Of a DNA stretch of 26,287 nucleotides, positions 7,629-16,591 are shown one piece after another. A program made the translations under genes and the position numbers. Positions within the stretch are counted from its first letter, which is position 1, and the number at the start of each line of letters is the position of its first letter. The DNA is taken from positions 1 through 26,287 of the forward strand of contig CAKZLA010000267.1 in NCBI GenBank assembly GCA_937124525.1. Reading direction: 5' to 3'. The notes beneath the pieces were generated by a model that saw only the letters and a list, made by a program, of their open reading frames with translations, was not told the origin of the DNA and did no database searches. This DNA is from an uncultured Desulfobacterium sp. (GTDB lineage: Bacteria > Desulfobacterota > Desulfobacteria > Desulfobacterales > Desulfobacteraceae).

Positions 7629-9182
7629 TCAGCGCAACCCCATCTTTTTAAGATGGAAGCGCAGGGTACTGGGATGCATATCAAGTAGACGGGCCGCGCC
7701 GCGTGGACCTTCAATCCGGCCGCTGGTTAGCGTCAATACCCGGCTGAGATGTGCTTTTATCGTTTCCTGAAGCGTCAACACCTCTGTGGAAGATGGACTT
7801 TCTTTTTTAGAGGGGGTATTGTCCTGGTTAAATGAAGTGAGATCGGGAAACTGCAAAATTTCCGAGCGATTGGTAATCAGAGCACGCTCGATGATGTTCT
7901 GCAGCTCACGGACATTCCCCGGCCAGTCGTAGTCGAGCAACTTCCGGATCTCTTCCAGGTCGACGCCCGGGGCCGGACGCATGTTCATTTCACCAGCTTT
8001 GCGCTCGATAAAATAGCGCATCAGCAGCGGGATATCCTGTTTGCGGTCACGCAGCGGCGGGAGATGAATCGAGAAAACATTGAGCCTGAAGAAAAGATCC
8101 TGCCGAAACTGTCCGTCGCGAATCCGCTGTGCAAGGTCGCGGTGAGTGGCCGCAATAATACGGACATCGGCCTGAATTGTCCGGTCTCCTCCCACACGTT
8201 CAAACTCCTTTTCCTGTAAAACCCGCAGCAGCTTGACCTGTGCTTCGTGGGAAAGTTCCGCGATCTCATCAAGAAAAATTGTGCCGCCCCGGGCACGTTC
8301 AAATCGTCCCCGCCTGGTGTCAAAAGCTCCTGTAAAAGCACCCCTTTCGTGCCCAAACAATTCGTTGTCAAGCAGGGTTTCGGGAATGGCCCCACATTGA
8401 ACGCGGATCATCGGTCCGTTGCCACGGGAAGAATAGAGATGAATGGCGTTGGCAATAACCTCCTTGCCGGTTCCGGTTTCACCCAGCAGCAAGACAGGGC
8501 TTAACTGTGGTGCCACCTGCCGGACCTGTTCCATAACCCGTTTCATCCCGAAGTCCGCACCGATCACCTGACTGCCGGATCGATCTTCTATCTCTCTCAT
8601 CAACGCCCTATTGTCCTCCCGGAGCAGATTTTTGAGCTGTTCGAGTTCGAGAAAACGCCGGGCATTGCTCATGGCAATGGCCAATGGTCTCTCAACGGAA
8701 CGAATCAGTGCGCCATGTTCCTTTGTGAAACGGTCGTTGCCTTTGGTAGTTATCATGAGTATCCCGAAAAAAATTCCGTCGATGATCAGCTTGAGAATAA
8801 GAACGGAACGATTTGACGGATCGGTAAGTAGTTTGCTGAAGTGCAGCAACTGCAAAGCGTTTCCCTCAGGTTGTGCAAAAATAATCACTATCTGTTCATT
8901 CTTTTCCTGGTGAATCAGCCATTGGCAGAATTTTTCATCCATCGGCAGCGCGACTGTGTCGTTAATGTTTGATGTATTACCCGAGGCACTGGCTTCTGCA
9001 ACAATCTGAAGTGCGGTTTTTTCAGGATTAAAACAGTAAAAGCCCATGGTGTCGATGGGGATAAACTTTTTGAGATAATTAAGTGTGGAAAGCAAGGCAT
9101 CGTCCGGAGAAAGATTCCCGGTAATCCTGACAGTTACTTCACGGAAAAATTCATCGGAAAATTTGATTTCTGTAGATTCCAT
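7629..9182 (-). CDS. sigma-54 enhancer-binding regulator, GAF-AAA+-Fis
   Basis: An NtrC/FhlA-type activator of about 517 aa. A GAF sensor fills residues ~20-180, then a short helical linker and the AAA+ domain: Walker A GETGTGKE (~232), the sigma-54-contacting loop GAFTGA (~280), Walker B TIFLDE and the arginine-finger region. The C-terminus is a Fis-type helix-turn-helix (GPRGAARLLDMHPSTLRFHL). There is no receiver domain, so it should respond to a ligand through GAF, not to a histidine kinase. Starts at 9182 and 9188 (both ATG) have no Shine-Dalgarno. A strong promoter ends only one base before 9188, so the transcript may begin at about the 9182 ATG and be leaderless. It is divergent from the efflux operon, its obvious target. 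Confidence 0.9.
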   Translation of the reverse strand: MESTEIKFSDEFFREVTVRITGNLSPDDALLSTLNYLKKFIPIDTMGFYCFNPEKTALQIVAEASASGNTSNINDTVALPMDEKFCQWLIHQEKNEQIVIIFAQPEGNALQLLHFSKLLTDPSNRSVLILKLIIDGIFFGILMITTKGNDRFTKEHGALIRSVERPLAIAMSNARRFLELEQLKNLLREDNRALMREIEDRSGSQVIGADFGMKRVMEQVRQVAPQLSPVLLLGETGTGKEVIANAIHLYSSRGNGPMIRVQCGAIPETLLDNELFGHERGAFTGAFDTRRGRFERARGGTIFLDEIAELSHEAQVKLLRVLQEKEFERVGGDRTIQADVRIIAATHRDLAQRIRDGQFRQDLFFRLNVFSIHLPPLRDRKQDIPLLMRYFIERKAGEMNMRPAPGVDLEEIRKLLDYDWPGNVRELQNIIERALITNRSEILQFPDLTSFNQDNTPSKKESPSSTEVLTLQETIKAHLSRVLTLTSGRIEGPRGAARLLDMHPSTLRFHLKKMGLR

Positions 9183-9188
9183 TTCCAT

Positions 9189-9217
9189 AATATATTGAGG
9201 AAACCTCAATATGTCAA
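9189..9217 (-). promoter_or_regulatory. sigma-70 promoter of the sigma-54 regulator gene
   Basis: On the minus strand TTGACA (9217-9212) and TATATT (9194-9189) are separated by exactly 17 bp. The -35 is a full consensus match and the -10 matches in five of six positions. The expected transcription start falls at about 9182, on or next to the ATG of the regulator. Confidence 0.7.
9192..9212. promoter_or_regulatory. 9-3-9 palindromic operator in the regulator promoter spacer
   Basis: Perfect inverted repeat: ATATTGAGG (9192-9200), AAA, CCTCAATAT (9204-9212). It fills the spacer between the -35 and -10 of the regulator's promoter and lies about 95 bp upstream of the expected start of the efflux operon, a usual distance for a sigma-54 enhancer. 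A further half-site ATTGAGG occurs at 9236-9242. Inference: the Fis-HTH regulator binds here, repressing its own gene and activating the pump operon. Confidence 0.65.
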
Positions 9218-9281
9218 GGATAAAATCCGCTATAAATTGAGGGCACTATTTTTTTTATTCCTTAAAACAACAATTTTATGA

Positions 9282-9298
9282 TTGGCCTGATTCCTGCA
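9282..9298 (+). promoter_or_regulatory. sigma-54 (-24/-12) promoter of the efflux operon
   Basis: TTGGCCTGATTCCTGCA matches the sigma-54 consensus YTGGCACGRNNNTTGCW at the positions that matter: GG at 9284-9285 and GC at 9296-9297, twelve bases apart, with G-R following the -24 element. Expected start is near 9308, about 50 bp before the first ATG of the operon. It fits the divergent sigma-54 activator. Confidence 0.65.
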
Positions 9299-9356
9299 CA
9301 AGAATATTGGGAATATTGAAAAATGTACCTTCTAAAAAAAGTGAAAGGGGCGGCTG

Positions 9357-9674
9357 ATGAAGTGGATGGAAATGATCAAGGTTTTGCGGTCTCCGCAAAG
9401 GAACGTGATCAAAGATGAGGATTTGATTGATCTCCTTAAGCTTTCTTTAGACGAGTTTATCCGGAATTCATCGCTTTGCGGGTATTCTGTGGTTGAAGAT
9501 ACAATGTATGAGTATTATCTCGCAGTCCTGCTGTTCTGGGAAGGGCAAATGTCAGGGGAGAGCATTGAAGGCTGGCAGATAAAAGAATTTTTAAAGACAC
9601 TGGGACTTGTCGATCACGCAGTCTGGAAAAGCAGGCTGCACTGTTTTACAAAATTTGGAGAATCGGAAAAATGA
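9357..9674 (+). CDS. small unknown protein, first gene of the efflux operon
   Basis: I do not recognise this 105-aa protein. It starts at ATG 9357 behind GAAAGGGG and ends in an ATGA overlap with the adaptor gene, so it is translated as part of the operon. It has no signal peptide and no clear membrane segment. The sequence is mostly helical, with an acidic first half (DEDLIDLLKLSLDEF) and an aromatic-rich centre (TMYEYYLAVLLFWEG). Two Cys occur at separate places. Its position between the sigma-54 promoter and the adaptor suggests a cytosolic accessory or sensing role, but nothing in the sequence defines one. Confidence 0.7.
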   Translation: MKWMEMIKVLRSPQRNVIKDEDLIDLLKLSLDEFIRNSSLCGYSVVEDTMYEYYLAVLLFWEGQMSGESIEGWQIKEFLKTLGLVDHAVWKSRLHCFTKFGESEK

Positions 9675-10921
9675 ACGAAACGCAACAACATTTAACGGAG
9701 TCGACCCATGCCGCAGAGTCGTTGGACGGAAAAGAAAGAAATCTGCCGGAGGAAAATGAAAATCGGAGCAATGGAGGCTTCTTTCGGTGGACTTTTGTAA
9801 CTGTAATTGTGGTGGCACTGATTGTTGTGTGCCTGCATGTTCCATCTAATCAAAAATCTGCTATAGAAGCGGCTCCCGCCGCAGCGGCTGTACTTCCGAA
9901 GGTCGTGGTGGAGACGGTTGAATCTGGACCTGCCTCACCGCCGCTCGAATTTACAGGACATATTGAGGCGATTCAGTCTGTTGACCTTTGCGCCGAAGTC
10001 GTTGGGCGCATTGATATGGTGCATTTCAAGGAAGGCGCTCTGGTGAAAGCGGGTGATCTGCTTTTTACGATCCGACAGGCCCCTTACCGTGCTTGGGTGA
10101 ATGCAGCTAAAGCCTCGCTGGCCAAAGTAAAGGCGGATCTGGTACGGGCTAAAAAATTGCGGAGTCGTCTGACGGCCGCCGATCCGCGCAGCGTGGTACA
10201 GACCAATCTTGACACGGCGGAAAGTGCGGTATTGCAGTGCCGGGCGGCTGTACAAGGGGCCCAGGCCGAGCTGGAACTGGCGGAGATCAATCTGGAATAC
10301 ACGGAAATCTGCGCGCCCATCAGCGGTAAGATCGGAAAAGCGTTGTTCACGAAGGGTAATTATGTCGGCCCGTCGGTGGGTACGCTGGCAAAGCTGGTGC
10401 AATTGGATCCCGTGCGGGTGGTTTATTCGCTGTCTGACCGCGAGTATCTTCAACACCTCAAAGCGACGCTTCAGGATCAATCTGCCCCTGTTGAACTCGG
10501 ATTGAAGCTTCCTGACGGAACGCTGTATTCCGAAAAAGGCGTCCGGGATTTTGTAAACAATAGTATGGATACGGGCACTGGTACGATTGCGCTTTGGGAT
10601 AAATATACCAATCTGGACGGAACACTTGTTCCCGATATGTATGTGACCGTGATTATAAGCGGGAAGCAGACGGATACAGCTACACTGATTCCCCAGGAAG
10701 CTGTGTTGAGCGATGGTCAAGGATCTTTCACTTATGTGATCAATAATGAAAATACAGTGGAAAAGAGGCGGCTGGAACTCGGCGGAACTATTGGAGACCG
10801 CTTTTGCGTCCAGACGGGACTGGAGACTGGAGAAAAGGTGGTGGTGAAAGGTCTTCAGCGTATTGAACGCGCCGGACAGCAGGTTCAGGCGGTGCTTATT
10901 TCACCATCCAGGGAGGGGTAA
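9671..10921 (+). CDS. RND efflux periplasmic adaptor (membrane fusion protein)
   Basis: AcrA/MexA-family adaptor of 416 aa linking the inner-membrane pump with the outer-membrane channel. A 39-residue hydrophilic cytosolic tail is followed by one membrane anchor (residues ~40-56, [18 protein letters not shown]); there is no lipobox, unlike E. coli AcrA. Then come the first lipoyl half ([18 protein letters not shown]), a helical hairpin rich in Ala/Leu/Lys (about 130-210), the second lipoyl half ([15 protein letters not shown]), and beta-barrel and membrane-proximal domains (from ~245). It overlaps the preceding gene by ATGA and ends five bases before the pump gene. The long N-terminal tail is somewhat unusual. 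Confidence 0.93.
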   Translation: MNETQQHLTESTHAAESLDGKERNLPEENENRSNGGFFRWTFVTVIVVALIVVCLHVPSNQKSAIEAAPAAAAVLPKVVVETVESGPASPPLEFTGHIEAIQSVDLCAEVVGRIDMVHFKEGALVKAGDLLFTIRQAPYRAWVNAAKASLAKVKADLVRAKKLRSRLTAADPRSVVQTNLDTAESAVLQCRAAVQGAQAELELAEINLEYTEICAPISGKIGKALFTKGNYVGPSVGTLAKLVQLDPVRVVYSLSDREYLQHLKATLQDQSAPVELGLKLPDGTLYSEKGVRDFVNNSMDTGTGTIALWDKYTNLDGTLVPDMYVTVIISGKQTDTATLIPQEAVLSDGQGSFTYVINNENTVEKRRLELGGTIGDRFCVQTGLETGEKVVVKGLQRIERAGQQVQAVLISPSREG

Positions 10922-10926
10922 GTTTA

Positions 10927-13900
10927 ATGTTTGTAAATTTTTTTGTTGAGCATCCCCGTTTTGCGTTGGTTGTTTCTCTTGTGATTTCGCTTATCGGTCT
11001 GTTTGCAATGCTTTCCTTGCCAGTGGCGCAGTACCCTGAGATTGTTCCGCCGGAGGTTAAGGTGGAAGCGGCGTATCCCGGAGCGGGTGCGCAGATTTTG
11101 GCTGATACGGTGGCTGCGCCGCTGGAAGAAGAGATCAACGGTGTGGACGATATGCTCTACATGTCTTCCAAAAGCGATGACACCGGCACCTATGAGCTGA
11201 CGGTCACCTTCTCTGCGGGAACGGACCGAAACATAGCCCAGGTCAATGTTCAGAACCGGATTCAGCAGGCTCAGGGTAAACTGCCCGAGGAAGTCATTCG
11301 GCAGGGAATTTCAGTAAGTTCGACCGGTTCTTCACTGCTGGGACTGCTTACATTCACTTCCCCGAAGGGCACGCTGAGTGATGTGGATATCGGTAGTTAT
11401 CTGGAAGCTTACGTTAAGAATCCGTTGAAACGGATTAACGGGATAGGTATGGCTGAGGTACTGTCTCCGCAATACAGTATGCGGGTCTGGATGGATTCAA
11501 ACCGGCTCACCGCCATGAATATCAGTCCAAATGAAGTGGCTGCGGCGATTCAGGCCCAAAACATCCAGCCGGCCATTGGGTCGATCGGCGGAGCCCCTTC
11601 TGAAAGCAATATTAAATTGACCTATACACTACAGGCCAAGGGCCGGTTAAATAAACCGGAAGACTTTGAGAATATTGTCATACGAACCAACGCACAGGGA
11701 GGAATTGTGCGGCTCCGGGATATTGGTCGTGTTGAAATCGGCAGAGATTTTTCCGTTCTGGAAGGCTGGTATAATAGCGACGAACGAACTGTTCTGATCA
11801 AACTTTCACAGACCCCGGGAACCAATGCCATTGAAGCCATGGATGCCGTCCGTGCCGAACTTAAGCGCTTGGAACGCTACTATCCCGACGATATGGAAGG
11901 ACATGTCTGGCTTGATACCACGAAGTTTGTGCGATCCACTATTCATGAAGTGCTTATAACACTTATTACAACCTTTATTCTGGTGGTGCTGGTCTGCTAT
12001 ATTTTTCTGCAGAGCTGGCGTGCCACGCTGGTGCCGATGCTGGCCATTCCGGTTTCCCTGCTGGGCGCATTCATTGTGGTCGCTTCCATGGGATACACAT
12101 TGAATTTAATGACGTTGTTTGCGCTGATTCTGGTAACCGGCACGGTGGTGGACAATGCAATTGTCGTTGTGGAGCGGGTTATTTTTCTGATGCAGGAGGA
12201 GGCGCTTGACCGCAAAAGAGCCACCCTGAAGGCGATGAAACAGGTCGGCGGTGCGGTCATCTCCGGGACCTTTGTCCTGCTGGCCATATTTGTTCCCGTT
12301 GCCATGGTTCCGGGTATTACAGGCCTGATTTATCGCCAGTTTGCGGTCACTATTTCGGCTGCCATCGCATTTTCTCTACTGGCGGCGTTCATATTGTGTC
12401 CTGCAATTTGTGCCATGATCGTGAAGGTACCGGAGGTTCCGCGCCGCGGGCCTCTGGCCTGGTTTAACCGGGGACTGAACCGCACCCGCCGAGGATACCT
12501 TTCAATTACTTCAATGGTGGCCCGGCGCATGGGATTGACGGTCTTACTACTGATGATGATCTGTTTTGCCGTGGAACGGCTCGGCAATCATCTGCCAGGG
12601 GCTTTTATTCCCAACGAAGATCAGGGTTATCTGTTTATGGACGTCAGCCTGCCGGAGGGTGCCTCCATACTTCGTACCCGGAAAGTTGTACGCGAAATTT
12701 CCCGTAATATTACCAAAATACCGGGTGTGGAGTCCGTCGTTGCTGTCTGCGGATACAGTATTATCGGTGGCCGCAGTGAAAACTCTTCTTTTATTCCTGT
12801 GGTGGTTAAACCTTGGGATCAGCGTAAGTCTCCGGATCAGCATCTGGATGTAATTATCAATAAGATTCGAAACTATGCCGCAACGGTTCCGGAGGCCGTT
12901 ATTTTTGTGTTTCCGCCCCCGGCCATCGTCGGACTGGGAACCTCCGGTGGGCAGGATTTTCGTCTGCAGGCCATGACGGACAATGATCCTCGGAAATTGC
13001 AGGATGCGCTTCAAATGTTGTTGCCGGAGTTTAACCGATCAGATATGATTCAGAGTGCCTTTAGTACCTATACCGCTGATACCCCCCATCTTTTTCTGGA
13101 TGTGGACCGGGAAAAAGCATTACTAATGGATGTCCCGGTGGCCAATATATTCAGCGCTCTGCAGATTTATTTCGGTAAGGCCTATATCAACGACATCAAT
13201 ATCGGTAGCCAGGTGAAACAGGTGCTGATCCGTGCCGACAATGAATTTCGCGCCGATATCAATGACATAAAAAAACTATATGTCAAGAGCAATTCCGGCA
13301 AAATGGTATCAATGTCCGCTCTGGTCGCTATCCATCCGACGCTCACTCCTCGAACGATTAACCGTTACAATCTTTTTCCAAGTGCGGATGTCACTGCCCA
13401 AGGGAAGCCGGGAATAAGCTCTGGACAGGTAATGGCAAGAATGGATCAGCTGGCTGATAACACGCTTCCGGAAGGTTACACCTATGAGTGGTCCAGTATG
13501 AGTTTTCAGGAAAAACAAACGGGAAATCAGATTATCTATCTGATGGCGGCGGCACTGCTGTTCGCTTACCTGTTTCTGGTTGCCCAGTATGAAAGCTGGA
13601 TGGTTCCGCTTCCGGTTATTTTATCTTTATCTGTTGCCGCACTCGGATCGATGGTGGGCTTAGCTGTCCGCGGTCTGCCGCTGAGTATTTATGCCCAGCT
13701 GGGCCTACTGATCGTGGTGGGGCTGGCCAGCAAAAACGCGATTCTAATCGTTGAATTTGCCAAAGAACAGCGGGAGTCCGGGAAAGGGATTCTGGAGTCC
13801 GCCATCGTCGGGGGCCGGGAGCGGTTCCGCGCTGTGCTGATGACTGCCTTTACCTGTATCCTTGGGATATTTCCCATGATGCTGGCTACATCCAGCGCCG

Positions 13901-14076
13901 GTGCAAAAAGCCGTGTCGCGGTGGGAACAACCGTGTGTGTCGGCATGTTCATTGCCACGATTTTCGGAATTATTCTGATTCCGGCCCTGTATGTTTTATT
14001 CCAGACGCTGCGGGAAAAAATCAAGACCCGTTTAAACCCGATGAAACATCTATCTTCTGAAGGAACAATTGAATGA
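10927..14076 (+). CDS. RND efflux pump, HAE1/AcrB family
   Basis: Inner-membrane drug/proton antiporter of 1049 aa, the same length as E. coli AcrB, with the expected order: TM1 after [16 protein letters not shown], first porter loop, TM2-7, second porter loop, TM8-12. The proton-relay Lys is present ([11 protein letters not shown], Lys936), as are Arg and Thr of [10 protein letters not shown]. In TM4 the usual Asp-Asp pair reads Asp409-Asn410 ([13 protein letters not shown]), so the second relay aspartate is an asparagine. The start ATG follows GGGAGGGG closely, and the 3' end overlaps the outer-membrane channel gene by four bases. The substrate cannot be inferred from the sequence. Confidence 0.95.
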   Translation: MFVNFFVEHPRFALVVSLVISLIGLFAMLSLPVAQYPEIVPPEVKVEAAYPGAGAQILADTVAAPLEEEINGVDDMLYMSSKSDDTGTYELTVTFSAGTDRNIAQVNVQNRIQQAQGKLPEEVIRQGISVSSTGSSLLGLLTFTSPKGTLSDVDIGSYLEAYVKNPLKRINGIGMAEVLSPQYSMRVWMDSNRLTAMNISPNEVAAAIQAQNIQPAIGSIGGAPSESNIKLTYTLQAKGRLNKPEDFENIVIRTNAQGGIVRLRDIGRVEIGRDFSVLEGWYNSDERTVLIKLSQTPGTNAIEAMDAVRAELKRLERYYPDDMEGHVWLDTTKFVRSTIHEVLITLITTFILVVLVCYIFLQSWRATLVPMLAIPVSLLGAFIVVASMGYTLNLMTLFALILVTGTVVDNAIVVVERVIFLMQEEALDRKRATLKAMKQVGGAVISGTFVLLAIFVPVAMVPGITGLIYRQFAVTISAAIAFSLLAAFILCPAICAMIVKVPEVPRRGPLAWFNRGLNRTRRGYLSITSMVARRMGLTVLLLMMICFAVERLGNHLPGAFIPNEDQGYLFMDVSLPEGASILRTRKVVREISRNITKIPGVESVVAVCGYSIIGGRSENSSFIPVVVKPWDQRKSPDQHLDVIINKIRNYAATVPEAVIFVFPPPAIVGLGTSGGQDFRLQAMTDNDPRKLQDALQMLLPEFNRSDMIQSAFSTYTADTPHLFLDVDREKALLMDVPVANIFSALQIYFGKAYINDINIGSQVKQVLIRADNEFRADINDIKKLYVKSNSGKMVSMSALVAIHPTLTPRTINRYNLFPSADVTAQGKPGISSGQVMARMDQLADNTLPEGYTYEWSSMSFQEKQTGNQIIYLMAAALLFAYLFLVAQYESWMVPLPVILSLSVAALGSMVGLAVRGLPLSIYAQLGLLIVVGLASKNAILIVEFAKEQRESGKGILESAIVGGRERFRAVLMTAFTCILGIFPMMLATSSAGAKSRVAVGTTVCVGMFIATIFGIILIPALYVLFQTLREKIKTRLNPMKHLSSEGTIE

Positions 14077-15557
14077 AAAAAAGCATTTTGGGGGTGGGGA
14101 TATTGGCCCTGCTCACGCTAAGCGGATGCCTGACAGTCGTCGGCCCGGACTACCATGCACCAAAACTGCCGGAGACCGGAGTACAGTCAACAAATGAACT
14201 ATATACAGCAGGGCTTGAATGCTGGTGGACTACACTGAAGGATCCTGAACTTACGGTAATGGTGGAGGAGAGCCTGCAAAATAACCACGATCTGAAATCC
14301 GCAGTGGCTGCTGTACGTGCGGCCCGTGCCCGGCTGGGTATTGAAAAAGCAGCTCTTGGTCCACAGATGAATGGGGTCGGTAATTATATGCGAAACAGAA
14401 GCAGTGACGAAGTAACGCGTACCGGGGAATATGATTTGTATCACACCGGATTTGATGCCTCCTGGGAAATTGACCTGTTCGGTGGCACCCATCGGTCCGT
14501 TGAGGCTGCGGTTGCCAGTCTGGAAGCCCAGGACGCCAATCGCGCAGATGTCCAGGTTTCTCTGGCTGCGGAAACAGCCCAGAGTTATGTATTGCTGCGT
14601 GCTTATCAACAACGTCTGCGCGTTGCCTGCGGGAATCTTGACCTACAGCAGAATACGTTTAATCTGTTGCAATCACGTTTTGACAGTGGTCTGTCCGATG
14701 AACTGGCATTGTTGCAATCGCGTTACAATCTGGAAAGTACGCGGGCGACCATTCCACAGCTAAAAACCGGAGTGGAACAAAGTCTCAATGCACTGGCAAT
14801 TCTAACCGGGGTCATGCCAGGCACGCTGCATGAGCGGTTGAATGCAGACGGAAAAATTCCTGTTGCAGATGATCAGAGTGTCATCGGGATTCCGGCAGAT
14901 CTGTTGCGTCGCCGTCCTGATGTGCGCAGGGCCGAACGGGAACTGGCCGCTCAGACGGCAAGGATAGGTGCGGCCACGGCGGATCTCTATCCAAAATTCA
15001 CATTAACCGGTTCCATCGGGATTGAATCCCTGCACCTTGACTCATTTGGAGATTCAGGAACACAATTTTACAGCTTCGGGCCGGGGATCCGGTGGGCTCT
15101 GTTTCGTTCCGGATCAATCCGCCAGAATATCAAGGTACAGGAAGCCAAACAGGAGCAATACCTGTCGGTGTATGAAAAGACGATATTGATAGCTGTGCAG
15201 GAAACACGCAATGCACTGACAGGATTCCGGAACGAACAACTGCGGATTAAGGCGCTGGATGCGGCGGTTTCAGCAGCCCGGACTGCGACAGAGCGGGCGG
15301 AAGATCAGTATAAAAACGGTTTGAAAGATTTTGAAAATGTCCTTGACAGTCAACGATCACTGTTAACCTATGAAGATCAGCTGGTGCAGAGCCGGAGTTC
15401 CATTACACTCAACCTGATCCGGCTCTACAAGGCTCTTGGCGGCGGCTGGAAACCCGAATCAGGCGCTTGTACCAGAAACTCTTCTGCTGAGAAGCCGGGA
15501 GTTGATACTATGAAGATGATAGTTAATGGTAAAAATGAAGAAAGGGGGCATGAATGA
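14073..15557 (+). CDS. outer-membrane efflux channel lipoprotein, NodT/OprM family
   Basis: TolC-like channel subunit of 494 aa. The signal peptide [19 protein letters not shown] ends in a lipobox with Cys19, followed by the family's [11 protein letters not shown] start. Two repeated helical hairpins are visible: [21 protein letters not shown] through [11 protein letters not shown], and the [18 protein letters not shown] half with its characteristic RRRPDVRxAE. The C-terminus carries about 25 extra charged residues after the normal end (KALGGGW). The gene overlaps the pump gene and the crotonase gene by ATGA on both sides, so all five operon proteins are translationally coupled. Confidence 0.94.
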   Translation: MKKSILGVGILALLTLSGCLTVVGPDYHAPKLPETGVQSTNELYTAGLECWWTTLKDPELTVMVEESLQNNHDLKSAVAAVRAARARLGIEKAALGPQMNGVGNYMRNRSSDEVTRTGEYDLYHTGFDASWEIDLFGGTHRSVEAAVASLEAQDANRADVQVSLAAETAQSYVLLRAYQQRLRVACGNLDLQQNTFNLLQSRFDSGLSDELALLQSRYNLESTRATIPQLKTGVEQSLNALAILTGVMPGTLHERLNADGKIPVADDQSVIGIPADLLRRRPDVRRAERELAAQTARIGAATADLYPKFTLTGSIGIESLHLDSFGDSGTQFYSFGPGIRWALFRSGSIRQNIKVQEAKQEQYLSVYEKTILIAVQETRNALTGFRNEQLRIKALDAAVSAARTATERAEDQYKNGLKDFENVLDSQRSLLTYEDQLVQSRSSITLNLIRLYKALGGGWKPESGACTRNSSAEKPGVDTMKMIVNGKNEERGHE

Positions 15558-16363
15558 ATAGAAAATCAACATTTAAAGACAAATCTGTGGCTTCCTGTTT
15601 TGAAATCAAAGAGCGCAACCGCATATGTTCTATCTCTTTGAAAGGGCTGCCCCAGGAAGTCCTGGGAATGGATATGGAATCACTCCGGAATTTTTGGAAT
15701 TTTTTATCCTTGTATGATGAAAAGCCCCCCCATATTCTTCTTTTGAAGGTGAGAAGCGGACTTTTTGGATCAAAGAGTATTGAACACATGATGGCAGATT
15801 TAGGATTCTATTGTTTGGAAAACGGAAGATGGAGTGAGGAGAAAGTCGCAAATAGTGAATATCCTTTTCTGAGAGAAATTCACACTCTTCAGCGGATGGT
15901 GCGCCAATTCATGAATATAGATACAACCGTCATTTATTCGTCCAGTGGAGAAACGATGATTTCCCTGTTTGGCTTTGCATTGTCATGTGATTATCGAATT
16001 GTTGCAGATAATTTCGTTTTAGTAAACAAAATGGAGGGTTCAGTTTTTAGTCCAATGGGAGGGGTTCCATGGTTTTTAACCCGCATGCTCGGAAAAACGG
16101 GCGCGTGGCAACTGCTACGGGAAAACCGGGAAATACATGCGGATGAGATTTTGGAGCTTGGACTGGTGGACCAAATTGTTCCCCTTGATCGACTCAAAGA
16201 AGAGAGCTGGCGGGTTGCAGAAGAGTTTTCTGCCTTGCCTTGGGGATACCGTGTTGGATTGAAACGAACAATGTCTGCAACCGGTGGAACATTGGAAAAC
16301 TATCTGGAAGTGGAGGAATCCATTTTTAAAAAAACAATAAGCAGACTCAGAAATAAACAATAA
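15554..16363 (+). CDS. crotonase-fold (enoyl-CoA hydratase/isomerase family) protein
   Basis: A 269-aa crotonase-superfamily protein: variable N-terminal ~70 residues, then the core GFALSCDYRIVADNFVLVNK (about 135-155), a GGVPWFLTRMLGK helix and the usual tail pattern ADEILELGLVDQIVP. The Gly-rich oxyanion loop before the core is altered (ETMISLFGFALSCD where crotonases have G-G-G-x-E). The first catalytic glutamate position therefore appears to be Gly or Phe, while a Glu in NKMEGSVF fits the second. It is coupled to the channel gene by ATGA and ends the operon, an unexpected partner for a pump. The layout reminds me of RpfF-type fatty-acid signal synthases, also crotonases, but the active site does not match fully. 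The reaction is unknown. Confidence 0.8.
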   Translation: MNRKSTFKDKSVASCFEIKERNRICSISLKGLPQEVLGMDMESLRNFWNFLSLYDEKPPHILLLKVRSGLFGSKSIEHMMADLGFYCLENGRWSEEKVANSEYPFLREIHTLQRMVRQFMNIDTTVIYSSSGETMISLFGFALSCDYRIVADNFVLVNKMEGSVFSPMGGVPWFLTRMLGKTGAWQLLRENREIHADEILELGLVDQIVPLDRLKEESWRVAEEFSALPWGYRVGLKRTMSATGGTLENYLEVEESIFKKTISRLRNKQ

Positions 16364-16441
16364 AAATTCGAGGCGTGCCGTTAGAACTTTGTTTTTGATA
16401 ATCAATTGAAATCAATAATTTTATTGTGCATAATATATGCG

Positions 16442-16537
16442 AAAAATGACGAATCAGATGCCTTCGACCTCTTTATTAAAGAACGCAGGGATATTACCGT
16501 CGATGCGCTGATGTGTTTTATCAATGCTGCGGATTGA
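16442..16537 (+). pseudogene. possible 3' remnant of a lost gene
   Basis: About 31 codons read like the end of a real protein (DAFDLFIKERRDITVDALMC) and stop with TGA at 16535-16537. The frame stays open upstream to about 16383, but that part is AT-rich and not protein-like, and there is no start with a ribosome site. It lies directly before the decayed activase gene, so it may be part of the same deletion scar. I cannot assign a family. Confidence 0.25.
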
Positions 16538-16591
16538 CGACATTTCGGTCCGGTTCAGGCTTCAGCGATTTATGATGAAAGGTAAGTATCC

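Noticed and set aside
9935..10720. 261-codon minus-strand ORF
   Set aside because: Antisense to the adaptor gene, whose lipoyl and hairpin motifs are unmistakable.
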